A DNA stretch of 64,000 nucleotides, taken from the NCBI GenBank assembly GCA_015232355.1, contig JADFZW010000015.1, positions 1-64,000 on the forward strand. The letters are read 5' to 3'. The notes under the pieces were generated by a model. The model was not told the DNA's origin and did not search any database. It was given only the letters and a program-made list of their open reading frames with translations. A program made the position numbers and the translations under genes. This DNA is from Oligoflexia bacterium (GTDB taxonomy: Bacteria > Bdellovibrionota > Bacteriovoracia > Bacteriovoracales > Bacteriovoracaceae). Position 1 is the first letter of the stretch; every line of letters begins with the position of its first letter. Shown here in pieces: positions 43,890 to 53,322 of the stretch.

Positions 43890-45242
43890 ATGGAGATAAA
43901 AGGGTTTTCGAAACTTTCGCAAGAAGAGAAAATTGAGTATGTGGCAAAGTGTTTACTTGCCAGTACTAACAATAGCAATCGATCTATCTTTGCTGATCAA
44001 AAAGAGATTGTATCTTTCGTTAAGAGTTTTTTTCATTCTGATCAATTTATAAAATCAACATTCAACAGCTTTAGTGAAAACACTATTTCTAGTTATCATT
44101 TGCCCTATGGAATTTGTCCAAATTTTTTATTAAATGGTAAAGTGTACACCGTTCCGATGGTTATCGAGGAGAGTTCAGTTGTGGCCGCCGCCTCTAAGGC
44201 AGCGAAGTTTTGGTTTAATAGAGGTGGGTTTAATAGTGAGGTTATTTCAACTACTAAAGTTGGTCAGATTCATTTTTTATATCATGGTAGTTTTGAGAAG
44301 CTGGAAGTTCTAATTGAAAATAGCAAAAAATTATTATTGGATGAGATATATTATCTTGAAAAGGGAATGCGTTCGCGTGGTGGTGGTGTAAAGGATTTGA
44401 AATTGCAGCGTGGGGTTTTGGAGAATCAGAATCAAAATCAGAATCAAAATCATTACGAACTTAGAGTATTTTTTGAGACGGCAAATGCAATGGGAGCTAA
44501 TTTTATTAACTCTATTTTAGAGCAGTTGGCGGCATCACTTGCTCATGCCATTCCTGGAATATCAATTATCATGGCAATTCTTTCGAACTACACACCAGAT
44601 TGTTTGGTTCGAAGTTTTGTAGAGTGTAGAGTGGCAGATTTGTGGCATGAGGATTTGCGTGAATTAAATATGAACGCCAGAGATTTTGCTTTGAAATTTA
44701 AGTTGGCGGTGGATATTGCTAGAGAGGATAGTTATCGAGCAGTAACTCACAATAAGGGAATCTTTAATGGAGTGGATGCTTTGGTTGTTGCCTCTGGAAA
44801 TGATTATAGGGCAGTAGAGGCGGCCGGGCATGCGTACGCTGCCAGAGATGGAAAATATCGTTCACTTAGTTTTGTAGATATTGATGTTGTAAAAGATACT
44901 TTTAGATTTACATTAGAATTACCTCTGGCAATTGGAACTACTGGAGGACTTACTTCACTTCATCCTCTGGCCAAACTCTCACTAATGATTTTAAATAATC
45001 CATCGGCCAAAACTCTAATGAATCTAACGTGCGCGCTGGGGCTTGCGCAAAATTTTCAGGCGGTACATGCTTTGATTACCACAGGGATACAGAAGGGGCA
45101 TATGAAGATGCATCTTTCAAATATGTTGATGGCCTTGAAAGTTACTGACGAAGAGAAGAGAAGTATTGAGGAATTTGCAGAACAAAAATCGCTCAATTTT
45201 GCTGAGATTAAAAGTTATGTTGAAGGATTGAGATATGTGTAG
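43890..45242 (+). CDS. mvaA: HMG-CoA reductase
   Basis: A class II HMG-CoA reductase of about 450 residues (start chosen at the ATG giving MEIKGFSKLSQEEK, the usual class II N-terminus; a TTG at 43881 has the better-placed AGGAG). PMVIEESSVVAAAS holds the catalytic Glu, NKGIFNGVDALVVASGND the Lys and Asp, and QAVHALITTGIQKGHM the His region. It reduces HMG-CoA to mevalonate. A 12-bp repeat adds QNQNQNQN near residue 186. Direct AUG/UAG overlap with the kinase downstream shows coupling. Confidence 0.95.
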   Translation: MEIKGFSKLSQEEKIEYVAKCLLASTNNSNRSIFADQKEIVSFVKSFFHSDQFIKSTFNSFSENTISSYHLPYGICPNFLLNGKVYTVPMVIEESSVVAAASKAAKFWFNRGGFNSEVISTTKVGQIHFLYHGSFEKLEVLIENSKKLLLDEIYYLEKGMRSRGGGVKDLKLQRGVLENQNQNQNQNHYELRVFFETANAMGANFINSILEQLAASLAHAIPGISIIMAILSNYTPDCLVRSFVECRVADLWHEDLRELNMNARDFALKFKLAVDIAREDSYRAVTHNKGIFNGVDALVVASGNDYRAVEAAGHAYAARDGKYRSLSFVDIDVVKDTFRFTLELPLAIGTTGGLTSLHPLAKLSLMILNNPSAKTLMNLTCALGLAQNFQAVHALITTGIQKGHMKMHLSNMLMALKVTDEEKRSIEEFAEQKSLNFAEIKSYVEGLRYV

Positions 45243-46260
45243 AACTCAAAATTTTTATGGACATGGAAAATTGCTTTTAACTGGAGAGTATTTTGTTTTA
45301 GATGGTGCTCTTGGGTTGGCATTACCTGCAACAGTGGGACAGATGCTCAATGTGAAATATCGACCATCATTTACAACACACTTAGATTGGAAGTCTTTTA
45401 CATCAAGTAATGAGATTTGGTTTCATGCTAAGTATGATCTGTGGCACTTTGATATAATTGAAATGGATGTGCCTCAGGCGCAAACGCAAGCACAGGCACA
45501 GAATCAAGCTCAAACACAGGCGCAGGCAGAGGTGTTGCAAAGAGTTTTAAGACAAGCACGAATTCAAAATCCACATTTTTTAAGAGAGCGTGAGGATATT
45601 TCAGTGGAGATGCGCTTGGAGTTTCCAATAAATTGGGGATTGGGTGCTAGTTCTACTTTAATCTACAATGTTGCTCAGTGGGCACATATAGAACCTTTTG
45701 AGTTGCTTTCAAAGACTATGGGTGGTTCTGGCTATGATGTTGCCTGTGCTCAAGCATCGGGACCAATTATATATCAGAGGACAGAGAGTGGGGGACAAGA
45801 GTGGTCGCATGTGGATTTCAATCCGTCATTTAAAGATAATCTCTATTTTGTTTACTCAGGAAATAAACAAAGTACAGCGGAAGCGATATCACAATATAAG
45901 AGTGCTAATAATAATAGAGAAAAAAATAAAAGTATAATTGAAGAGATTGATGAGATAACAAAAGAGCTAGCAGTTACCAAGAGCTTTATTTATTTTAAAA
46001 AGTTGATTGCTGAACATGAAGATATATGCTCTAAATTTTTAGAGAGAGAAAAGGTTAAGAATTTATTTTTAAAAGATTTTTCAGGAGAGGTTAAGTCCCT
46101 TGGTGCTTGGGGTGGAGATTTTTGGCTTGTGGCCTCTGATATGACTCCTTCTGATACTACAAATTATTTTTATCAAAGAGATTTTAAGACAGTTATTCCA
46201 TACTGTGAGTTAGTTTACTATGCCGAATCCAACAAATCCGAATCCAAATTCAAAGGATAG
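45235..46260 (+). CDS. GYDIA-family GHMP kinase (likely phosphomevalonate kinase role)
   Basis: A 341-residue GHMP kinase: GHGKLLLTGEYFVLDGALGLALP, WGLGASSTL (ATP loop) and GSGYDVACAQASGP, the GYDIA-type motif in GYDVA form. This family occurs in mevalonate clusters of Bacteroidetes, where it probably phosphorylates phosphomevalonate. The other two kinase-like steps are covered by neighbours, so this is the best fit for the missing step. A long Gln/Ala repeat (AQTQAQAQNQAQTQAQAEV) interrupts the lobe at about residues 80-100. Confidence 0.85.
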   Translation: MCRTQNFYGHGKLLLTGEYFVLDGALGLALPATVGQMLNVKYRPSFTTHLDWKSFTSSNEIWFHAKYDLWHFDIIEMDVPQAQTQAQAQNQAQTQAQAEVLQRVLRQARIQNPHFLREREDISVEMRLEFPINWGLGASSTLIYNVAQWAHIEPFELLSKTMGGSGYDVACAQASGPIIYQRTESGGQEWSHVDFNPSFKDNLYFVYSGNKQSTAEAISQYKSANNNREKNKSIIEEIDEITKELAVTKSFIYFKKLIAEHEDICSKFLEREKVKNLFLKDFSGEVKSLGAWGGDFWLVASDMTPSDTTNYFYQRDFKTVIPYCELVYYAESNKSESKFKG

Positions 46261-47344
46261 AGGGCGTTTTCAGTGGCGAGCTCCTTCCAATATTGCTTTA
46301 ATTAAATACTGGGGAAAAAAGATTAATGTTAACGTTAATGTTAATACTGATCAGTTACCAGCAACTCCTTCAATAAGTTTTACTCTTGAAAATTCGTACA
46401 CGGAAATTGATTTTTCCTATGAGAGAGATGAAAGCTTGAGTGAGTTCTCAATTGAATCAATGCAATTTTTCTTTGAAAATAGTGAGCAACCAAAATTTCA
46501 AGATAAGATTTATAAGTTTTTAAAAAAGGTGGAAGGGGAATTTCCTTTTTTAAAAAAATATCGCTTAAAGATCAAATCTTCAAATTCATTTCCTCATTCG
46601 GCCGGGATTGCATCCTCTGCTTCAAGTATGGCAGCACTAGCGCTTTGTTTGCTTTCATTGGAGAAAGTTAATAATAATTCTACCAATGATGAAAAGGAAT
46701 TTTTAAGACGAGCTTCTGAGATTGCACGATCTTTTTCAGGGAGTGCTGCTCGTTCTATTTATGGTAATTTTGTATTGTGGGGAGAGAGTGAGTTTTTTCC
46801 AGGAGTGAGTAGTGATCATTGGGCCATTCCTTTGAGTGAGCATTTGAAAATTCATAAGAATTTTTCTCAGATGATGGATGCAGTATTGATTGTCGATTCA
46901 TCAGTTAAGAAAGTCTCTAGTAGTGCGGGACATGCCTTGATGAATGAGCATCCCTTTAAGGAGGGTCGCTATCAGAGTGCAAATAAGCGAATCGGTCAAC
47001 TTGCTAAGGTTTTAGAGAGTGGTGATTATGATGAGTTTATTGAAATTGTAGAGAGTGAAGCGCTGACTTTGCATGCTTTAATGATGAGTTCCTCTCCATA
47101 TTATCTTTTACTAAAACCAGAGAGTTTGGTTTTGATGGAAAAGATATGGGAATTTAGAAGGGAGAGTAAGATTCCTCTTTGTTTTACTATCGATGCTGGA
47201 CCTAATATTCATTTGATATATCCGGCACAATATTATCAGAGAGTAAGAGATTTTATTGAATTGCAGTTGGCCCATTACTTAGATAAGAGAAATTGGATCT
47301 GTGATGAGATGGGGACTGGTCCTGCAATGATCATAGAAAAGTAG
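46220..47344 (+). CDS. mvaD: Diphosphomevalonate decarboxylase
   Basis: A 374-residue decarboxylase that makes IPP. APSNIALIKYWGK, SFPHSAGIASSASSMAALALCLL (ATP loop), FSGSAARSIYGNFVLWG and FTIDAGPNIHLIYP with the catalytic Asp are diagnostic. It overlaps the GYDIA kinase by 41 bp. Low-complexity inserts (NPTNPNPNSK at the N-terminus and NVNVNVNT after the first motif) come from short DNA repeats. Confidence 0.95.
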   Translation: MPNPTNPNPNSKDRGRFQWRAPSNIALIKYWGKKINVNVNVNTDQLPATPSISFTLENSYTEIDFSYERDESLSEFSIESMQFFFENSEQPKFQDKIYKFLKKVEGEFPFLKKYRLKIKSSNSFPHSAGIASSASSMAALALCLLSLEKVNNNSTNDEKEFLRRASEIARSFSGSAARSIYGNFVLWGESEFFPGVSSDHWAIPLSEHLKIHKNFSQMMDAVLIVDSSVKKVSSSAGHALMNEHPFKEGRYQSANKRIGQLAKVLESGDYDEFIEIVESEALTLHALMMSSSPYYLLLKPESLVLMEKIWEFRRESKIPLCFTIDAGPNIHLIYPAQYYQRVRDFIELQLAHYLDKRNWICDEMGTGPAMIIEK

Positions 47345-47366
47345 AGAAGGTAGAGAAAAGTTAAAA

Positions 47367-48338
47367 ATGAAGAATGAAAATACTTTAAGTAAAAATCAAT
47401 TTCCTTCCAAGGTGTTACTGTTTGGAGAGTACAGTACGCTACTGGATTCTTGGGGATTAGCGATTCCATATCAAAGTTATAGTGGTGAATTGAAATTTTA
47501 CGATTCAAAGGGGAGTGTAAAGGGAAGTAGAGATGGAAGTGAACAACTAGAACAATTAGTTGTTAAGAGTAATCATAATTTACTTTTGTTTAAGGATTAT
47601 TTAGGAAAAAATATTAAGCAGCTGCCACTTTTGTTTGATCTGCAATCTTTTGAGAGGGATTTAAAGAATAATATCTATTTTTCCTCTTCAATTCCTCAAG
47701 GGTATGGAATTGGAAGTTCAGGAGCGTTGGTAGCGGCCGTCTTTGATCGCTATGGAAATGGAAATGAAAATAACTTAGTGGAGTTGCGAAATATTTTTAT
47801 TCAATTTGAAAATTATTTTCATGGTACAAGTTCAGGCATTGATCCATTAATTAGTTTTTTAAAGGTTCCTATTTTAATAAAGTCTAAAGATGAGTGTGGC
47901 CCAGTTACTCTTCCGGAGGCGGCCCTTGCAAATAAAAATGGTCCAGTCTTTTTCTTAATTAATACTAATCGGGCCAAAAAAACTGGAATGTATGTCTCTA
48001 TGTTTATGGATAAGTGTAAGGGCGATAAAAGTTTTGATAGATTGATGCGTGAGGATTATATTCCATGGAATAATCAAGCGATAACTACTTTTTTAGAGGA
48101 GAAGTGGCAGAATTTTTATATAAATTTTTATAATATTTCAAAGTTTCAATTTGAAAATTTTTCACCGATGATTTTGCCGGAGTATCAACAGTTGTGGAAG
48201 AGTGGTCTTGATTCAGGTGAATTCAATTTGAAATTGTGTGGCTCGGGAGGAGGAGGATTAATCTTGGGAACTACAAAAAAATTGCAGATGTTGGAGAGGG
48301 TTAGAAGTTGTTCAGAAGTGATCTTGGTATGGAATTAA
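47367..48338 (+). CDS. mvk: Mevalonate kinase
   Basis: A 323-residue GHMP kinase: KVLLFGEYSTLLDSWGLAIPY, GYGIGSSGALVAAVF (ATP loop) and FHGTSSGIDPLISF, the mevalonate-kinase motif with the catalytic Asp. It phosphorylates mevalonate. The LCGSGGGGLILGTTKK end is the GHMP C-terminal motif. It closes the kinase set. Only HMG-CoA synthase of the pathway is absent from this window. Confidence 0.93.
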   Translation: MKNENTLSKNQFPSKVLLFGEYSTLLDSWGLAIPYQSYSGELKFYDSKGSVKGSRDGSEQLEQLVVKSNHNLLLFKDYLGKNIKQLPLLFDLQSFERDLKNNIYFSSSIPQGYGIGSSGALVAAVFDRYGNGNENNLVELRNIFIQFENYFHGTSSGIDPLISFLKVPILIKSKDECGPVTLPEAALANKNGPVFFLINTNRAKKTGMYVSMFMDKCKGDKSFDRLMREDYIPWNNQAITTFLEEKWQNFYINFYNISKFQFENFSPMILPEYQQLWKSGLDSGEFNLKLCGSGGGGLILGTTKKLQMLERVRSCSEVILVWN

Positions 48339-48341
48339 TTT

Positions 48342-49490
48342 ATGAATATAGCATCCTCAGAATTTAGTCCTGTAATTGTTGGAACGATTATTCTTTTAGC
48401 GAGCATGATTTCTTTGCGACTAGGAATATCAGTGGCGATAGTGGAGATAATTTTAGGTGCTTTAGCGGGAAATTATTTACACTTAAAACCAGAGGAGTGG
48501 ATGCTTTATTTGGCCAACTTTGGAGGAATTGTTTTAACTTTTTTAGCGGGTACAGAAATTGATACCAAAGTGATGAAGGAAAAATTTAAGGCAAGTTTTT
48601 TAATTGGATTTTTTTCTTTTCTCACTCCAATGGTTGTAGTGGCACTTTATACATATTATGTTGCTGGATGGTCTACGCAGGCATCATTAATTGCAGGTCT
48701 TGCACTCTCAACAACTTCACTTGCGGTAGTCTATTCGGTTTTAGTGGAGATGAATTTATCACAAACTGATATTGGTAAATTGTTAATGGCCTCAACATTC
48801 GTTACCGATATGGGAACAGCAATAGCACTTAGTCTTTTATTTATTACTCCTACAAAATACACCGCCATTTTTATAGTTGTATCAATTGTTGTAATTGTTA
48901 TCGCTCTTCGCTTTTCACATAGAATTTTTGATAATCTAAGAATAAAAAACAAAGTTATAGAACCGGAGATAAAATATATTTTTTTGTTGCTATTAGTGCT
49001 TATGTTTTTTGCTAAAGTAGGAAATGCTTTTGCAATATTGCCAGTCTTTTTAATGGGACTTTTGATGTCTAATTTTTTTGCACGAAGATCAGGATCAGAT
49101 GGCAATTACATTAAAAATAAATTGCGAACAGTTGCTTATGCTTTTATTACGCCGATTTTTTTTATTGTGGGAGGATTAAAGGTATCTTTTCCTATGATTG
49201 CAGGAGCACTCTCTATTTTTATAATTCTTTTTTCTTTAAAGATTATAGCTAAATTTATTGGTGTCTATTTCTTTGCTAAAAAATATGTGACCAAATCTCC
49301 AACCTATTTTACTTTGCTTATGTCAACAGGTCTGACTTTTGGAACGATATCTTGCATGTGTGGTTTGAATTCAGGAATTATCAATCAACTTCAATATTCT
49401 GTTTTAGTGGGGGCGGTGATAACTAGTGCGGTAATACCAACTTTCATTGCTCAAAAGTGGTTTGCACCTAATAGAAATGGATATGGATAA
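48342..49490 (+). CDS. CPA2-type cation/proton antiporter
   Basis: A 382-residue protein with about twelve membrane helices in the Kef/NhaA-like CPA2 fold: GISVAIVEIILGALAGN, FLAGTEIDTKVM, ALSTTSLAVVYSVLVE and STFVTDMGTA carry the acidic ion-binding and gating helices. There is no TrkA-N domain. It follows the mevalonate kinase by 3 bp, so it is co-transcribed, but the functional link to isoprenoid synthesis is unclear. Confidence 0.85.
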   Translation: MNIASSEFSPVIVGTIILLASMISLRLGISVAIVEIILGALAGNYLHLKPEEWMLYLANFGGIVLTFLAGTEIDTKVMKEKFKASFLIGFFSFLTPMVVVALYTYYVAGWSTQASLIAGLALSTTSLAVVYSVLVEMNLSQTDIGKLLMASTFVTDMGTAIALSLLFITPTKYTAIFIVVSIVVIVIALRFSHRIFDNLRIKNKVIEPEIKYIFLLLLVLMFFAKVGNAFAILPVFLMGLLMSNFFARRSGSDGNYIKNKLRTVAYAFITPIFFIVGGLKVSFPMIAGALSIFIILFSLKIIAKFIGVYFFAKKYVTKSPTYFTLLMSTGLTFGTISCMCGLNSGIINQLQYSVLVGAVITSAVIPTFIAQKWFAPNRNGYG

Positions 49491-49497
49491 AGAAATA

Positions 49498-50505
49498 TTA
49501 AAGCATTTTTGCTTTAAGTGATTTGAGAGCGTTACTTAGTCCATTGTGAATTTTTTGAACATCAGCTTTATTCCACTTGCTCTTATCTTCACGAACAAAA
49601 GTTGTTAGATCTTCGCGATTATCAAATTTAGCAATTGGAAGATGATATGCTTTTGTATCGTACACGCGCTTGCCATTTTTAGTTGTTTCAAAAGCTTTTT
49701 CAACTTTAATGGTATCTTTTTTATCTGAGAGTGAGATTAGATAATCAATATCATCACAACCATATTGACCTAACATAACTTCCAAAGGAACGCCGTGATT
49801 TAGAATTGAACTTTGACCATCTGGACGAGCACGCTCATAATTTTTTTGGCGACTCTGCTCTGGTGTTACCCAAATGTACAAAATACCTGAACGTGAAAGA
49901 ATATCATGAGAGAATTGAGTGATTGAATATTGATATCCATTTGGAGGAGTGACAGGAAATGCTGATCCATTGACTGCTCCTCTGGCCATTTCAATTACTA
50001 CTGTTTTGCCAGTTTTATCTTGCGCACTTACTTTATTTTTTTCAATCAAGTGCTCACGTGTTTCAGCTTCCATTGCTTCTGCTACATCTCTACGAATGCC
50101 GTATGGTATTTTATCCATTTGGCGTTCAAGTCCCACCTTCGCCATAGCATTGTCAAGACGATCAAAAAGGAATTGTGCTGCTGAAGGAACTTCATAGATT
50201 TTGTTTTTTAAAAGATCATCGTAATCTTCATTTAATAATTCAATTAATGTACCCCATGTGAAGGCATCGAGGAAAGGCCTTTCAGGGCCACCATAAAAGA
50301 TATAATTCCATCCGCGTTTTTTAAGTTCATCATCTATTCTGTGCATGAAATGAACATAAGGATAATCATCTAGCTGAAGTGTTGGCCCCATACACATATC
50401 GTTTTTACATTGATCAGGAGTTAAAGATTCCATGTAACGACGAGTTTCTGATTTGCCTGAGGCCGGAAGTGCTAAAAGAAGAATAGTATCAAGAAATGCA
50501 GACAT
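49498..50505 (-). CDS. P-loop kinase-like protein of unknown substrate
   Basis: A 335-residue protein. LLALPASGKSETRRYME is a Walker A in the adenylate-kinase/Zeta-like style, with LQLDDYPYVHFMHRIDD next to it. VVIEMARGAVNGSAFP and YIWVTPEQSRQKNYERAR suggest a lid and acceptor region. It looks like a small-molecule or nucleotide kinase conserved in scattered phyla. I cannot name the substrate. The Arg-rich lid is intact, so it should be active. Confidence 0.6.
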   Translation of the reverse strand: MSAFLDTILLLALPASGKSETRRYMESLTPDQCKNDMCMGPTLQLDDYPYVHFMHRIDDELKKRGWNYIFYGGPERPFLDAFTWGTLIELLNEDYDDLLKNKIYEVPSAAQFLFDRLDNAMAKVGLERQMDKIPYGIRRDVAEAMEAETREHLIEKNKVSAQDKTGKTVVIEMARGAVNGSAFPVTPPNGYQYSITQFSHDILSRSGILYIWVTPEQSRQKNYERARPDGQSSILNHGVPLEVMLGQYGCDDIDYLISLSDKKDTIKVEKAFETTKNGKRVYDTKAYHLPIAKFDNREDLTTFVREDKSKWNKADVQKIHNGLSNALKSLKAKML

Positions 50506-50612
50506 AAAATTTACCTCTCAAAATGTTTGTTAAAGCTTTTGTTTTTTTCTTGGATCAAACACTATAATGGAAGTAAATAGCTGTCAATAACCGTCAACAA
50601 TTATCCGGAACT

Positions 50613-51074
50613 TCATTTTTTATTATAGATACGCTCTGCTTTTTCGCAAATATCACTATGGGAATCTATGTAATCTTGAGGTAATTTTAATCCGTGCTCA
50701 TAGGAGTGACCATTTTGATCTACGCTGACAAAGGTTGCGCTACAGTCAATAACAACCTCGACGTTTGTATTTAAATATGCCTTTGCAATCACGGTAATAC
50801 TTTTTTTTCCTACGTGTCCTACTTGAGTTTGTATCTCTACTAAATCTCCTCGTCTTGCAGGTTTTGTAAATTTAATTCCATGAACTTGTATGCAGACAAT
50901 ATCTTCAGGGCGTCCGAGAAAACGAGCTGCTGCGATAAATGATGTCTCCACTAACCACTCTGACATTTTTCCAGCGAAGAGTGTACCATGATGATTTAAA
51001 TCGCTATATTTAACTAAGTGGGCGGTTTTGGTTAATCTTAAATTTGCAGGTGTGGATGATAATATTTTATTCAT
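50613..51074 (-). CDS. Acyl-CoA thioesterase (hotdog fold)
   Basis: A 153-residue hotdog protein of the YciA/BFIT group: HLVKYSDLNHHGTLFAGKMSEWLVETSFIAAARFL contains the NHHGTLFAG active-site turn, and VHGIKFTKPARRGDLVEIQ and CSATFVSVDQNG follow. It hydrolyses acyl-CoA thioesters in the cytosol. Confidence 0.88.
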   Translation of the reverse strand: MNKILSSTPANLRLTKTAHLVKYSDLNHHGTLFAGKMSEWLVETSFIAAARFLGRPEDIVCIQVHGIKFTKPARRGDLVEIQTQVGHVGKKSITVIAKAYLNTNVEVVIDCSATFVSVDQNGHSYEHGLKLPQDYIDSHSDICEKAERIYNKK

Positions 51075-51109
51075 AATTTTTATTTTTCTCTATTTATTTA
51101 TTTTTAATT

Positions 51110-52063
51110 TTATTTGTTATTAAAATTGCATGCATTCTCTGCTGCCGTTGCGGCCATCTTTTGAGCATCTTGTTGGATGATTTTATATTCTTTATCTGGA
51201 TTTTCTGCTTTGATCTTTATTGCAAAATCAGATATGGCCAAATCGGTGACCGCGTCTTTCCAAATACGATCTTTGCCCAAAACTTTAGCAACTCCCCATT
51301 TAGCATCAAAGTAATCTTGCTCCCAGTACTCTGTTGTGTTTGCATCTTTTTCACGAATGTAAATAAAGCCATCACTATTTAAAATAGTTCCTCTATTTTT
51401 TAACTGATATCGAAAGAGCCATGATTTTTTTTCACTGGTGTTGGTAGTGGTGGTGGATTCCGTTTTAGATGCACTTTTAGTAGCAACTGCGATTGTTGTG
51501 GTAGTAGTAGTTACAGTAGCAGTTGTAGTTATTGGAATAGGATTTATTTGATAAATCATCTCATACTTAATATTGGGGATGAAAAATATTGGTATGATTT
51601 GTTCCCAATGAAGTAAATAGCGATTGCGATCATTAGATACTATATGAATATCTTTGAATCCTGGAAATAAATTTTGATAATTTTTAAAATCACTTATAAT
51701 GCTAAATACTTTGGAAATAGGAGCATTGATGTCCATTCGTTGTTCGACTCCAATGAAGAGATCATTGTCGGCAGTAGTTATACATCGAAGATCGAGAAGG
51801 AGAGAATTTGAATTTTTTATAGGGAATGAATCTGTAGAGGAAAACACCTGTTGCCATTTTTCAGAGTATGGAGAATCTATTCCTCCCAAATCGGAATCAT
51901 AGGGAAAGGAGTTTTCTCCATATGGGTCTGTAACTGCATTTGCAGCTACATTTACATTTGCAATTGCAATTGCAGTTGCAGAAAAGATAAATAAAGTTAG
52001 AAAAAATTTATAGGCGTAAATTGCCCATTTATTAATTTTATTGCGATTCAAATTTACCTCCAT
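51110..52063 (-). CDS. Exported START/SRPBCC-like lipid-binding protein
   Basis: A 317-residue exported protein (signal peptide ending AVT-DP near residue 41). DLFIGVEQRMDINAPISKVFSIISDFKNYQNLFPGFKDI is the opening strand and helix of the polyketide-cyclase/START fold. WLFRYQLKNRGTILNSDGFIYI and EYWEQDYFDAKWGVA complete the helix-grip. A Thr-rich insert (TTTATVTTTTTT) separates the two halves. A periplasmic hydrophobic-ligand role is inferred from family and signal peptide. Confidence 0.65.
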   Translation of the reverse strand: MEVNLNRNKINKWAIYAYKFFLTLFIFSATAIAIANVNVAANAVTDPYGENSFPYDSDLGGIDSPYSEKWQQVFSSTDSFPIKNSNSLLLDLRCITTADNDLFIGVEQRMDINAPISKVFSIISDFKNYQNLFPGFKDIHIVSNDRNRYLLHWEQIIPIFFIPNIKYEMIYQINPIPITTTATVTTTTTTIAVATKSASKTESTTTTNTSEKKSWLFRYQLKNRGTILNSDGFIYIREKDANTTEYWEQDYFDAKWGVAKVLGKDRIWKDAVTDLAISDFAIKIKAENPDKEYKIIQQDAQKMAATAAENACNFNNK

Positions 52064-52083
52064 TACTATTTATCTATATATTT

Positions 52084-53280
52084 ATGATGGCAATAGTTAT
52101 ATACAAAAACAAGTTTTCTAGACAAAATATATCGAGCATGCTTCGGATGTTGGGATATAATACTGTTTTAGAGGCAATGGACGTCGAAGAGGCCGACTAT
52201 TTTGTTTCGAGGGAAAAGCGCAAAGTTGATTTGTTGATTTCAGAGTACAACTATAGTTGTAGTGATATTAGTAGCACTATTAGCACTAGTAGTACTGAGA
52301 AAGACGAATTGGATTCTTCTATTTTGCGTTTATTATCGTGTAGATCAAATTTGGATCTAACTCCACTTTTGCTAATTAACACTGATCATAGTTTGTGGTA
52401 TTCGCTTAAAAATTTAATAAAAAGATCAAAAAATAAGAGTAGTGATTTTTTATCTAGAATGGATAATGTTCTCACACTTCCTTTTGGTCTAATTCAACTT
52501 AAGAGTGCTGTGTTGGCAGCTTATCAACGTCGCCAATCTTGCAGAAAATTTTTAGTATTAATCACAAAATCAAAAAATGATGATTTTAATTTGTTAGTAA
52601 ACAGCAATACTCATTGGGAAAAAATTATATTAGCGAGTTCTGTAGAGGAGTTGCCATCCTTAACAGAAGAATATGGGTATAAAATCGGCGCCATTGTTTT
52701 AGATCCAGTAACATTTGAAAATCCTGATTGGAGTACCTTTGTAAAATTTAGAAAGTCTCCATTAGGTTCTACTATTCCTTCCGTCTGCTTATCTAGAGAT
52801 CCATTGATAATAGATATATTACGAACACATTGTGATCTATTTTTTGAGATAGATACTACCTCTGAACATATAGTTGGCAATAAGGAAAATAATAAAGAGC
52901 ATTGGTACAATATTCAAAAAGCTCTCTCACTAAGATTGCTGAAGAATTTAGAATTTCAGATGGAGTTATCAAAGGGAATTGAATTTATCAAGAAAGGTAA
53001 AAAAGGTTCAGCAAGTAAAGTCTTAAGAAAACTTGATCGAATTGATTCTAACAGATGGGAACGTCATCAGTTTGCTGGTGATTTATATCATATGAATAAG
53101 CATCCGGGGGCGGAAGTTTTATACTTTCGAGCATTGGCCGGCAATCCATGTACTCCTCATGCTTATTTAAAACTTTGCCAGTGTATTTCAGCTACAGAAA
53201 AAAGAAAGAAGATTTTAGATCTGGCAACTTTGTATTGTCCACATCATCCGCAATTAAAACAATTAAAGGAATCATTATAA
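52084..53280 (+). CDS. Degenerate response-regulator receiver with TPR tail
   Basis: A 398-residue protein. Residues 1-150 follow a receiver fold, but the N-terminal acidic pair is missing (AIVIYKNK) and the phosphoacceptor position is Glu (LLISEYNY instead of Asp), so it cannot take phosphate normally and may be locked on. A second alpha/beta segment follows, and the last 90 residues (GSASKVLRKLDRI...GDLYHMNKHPGAEVLYFRALAG) are TPR-like. It probably acts as a protein-interaction adaptor in signalling. Confidence 0.6.
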   Translation: MMAIVIYKNKFSRQNISSMLRMLGYNTVLEAMDVEEADYFVSREKRKVDLLISEYNYSCSDISSTISTSSTEKDELDSSILRLLSCRSNLDLTPLLLINTDHSLWYSLKNLIKRSKNKSSDFLSRMDNVLTLPFGLIQLKSAVLAAYQRRQSCRKFLVLITKSKNDDFNLLVNSNTHWEKIILASSVEELPSLTEEYGYKIGAIVLDPVTFENPDWSTFVKFRKSPLGSTIPSVCLSRDPLIIDILRTHCDLFFEIDTTSEHIVGNKENNKEHWYNIQKALSLRLLKNLEFQMELSKGIEFIKKGKKGSASKVLRKLDRIDSNRWERHQFAGDLYHMNKHPGAEVLYFRALAGNPCTPHAYLKLCQCISATEKRKKILDLATLYCPHHPQLKQLKESL

Positions 53281-53322
53281 AATTATAAAAGATAAAGGAA
53301 TTTTTAGAAAGGAACGATAATA

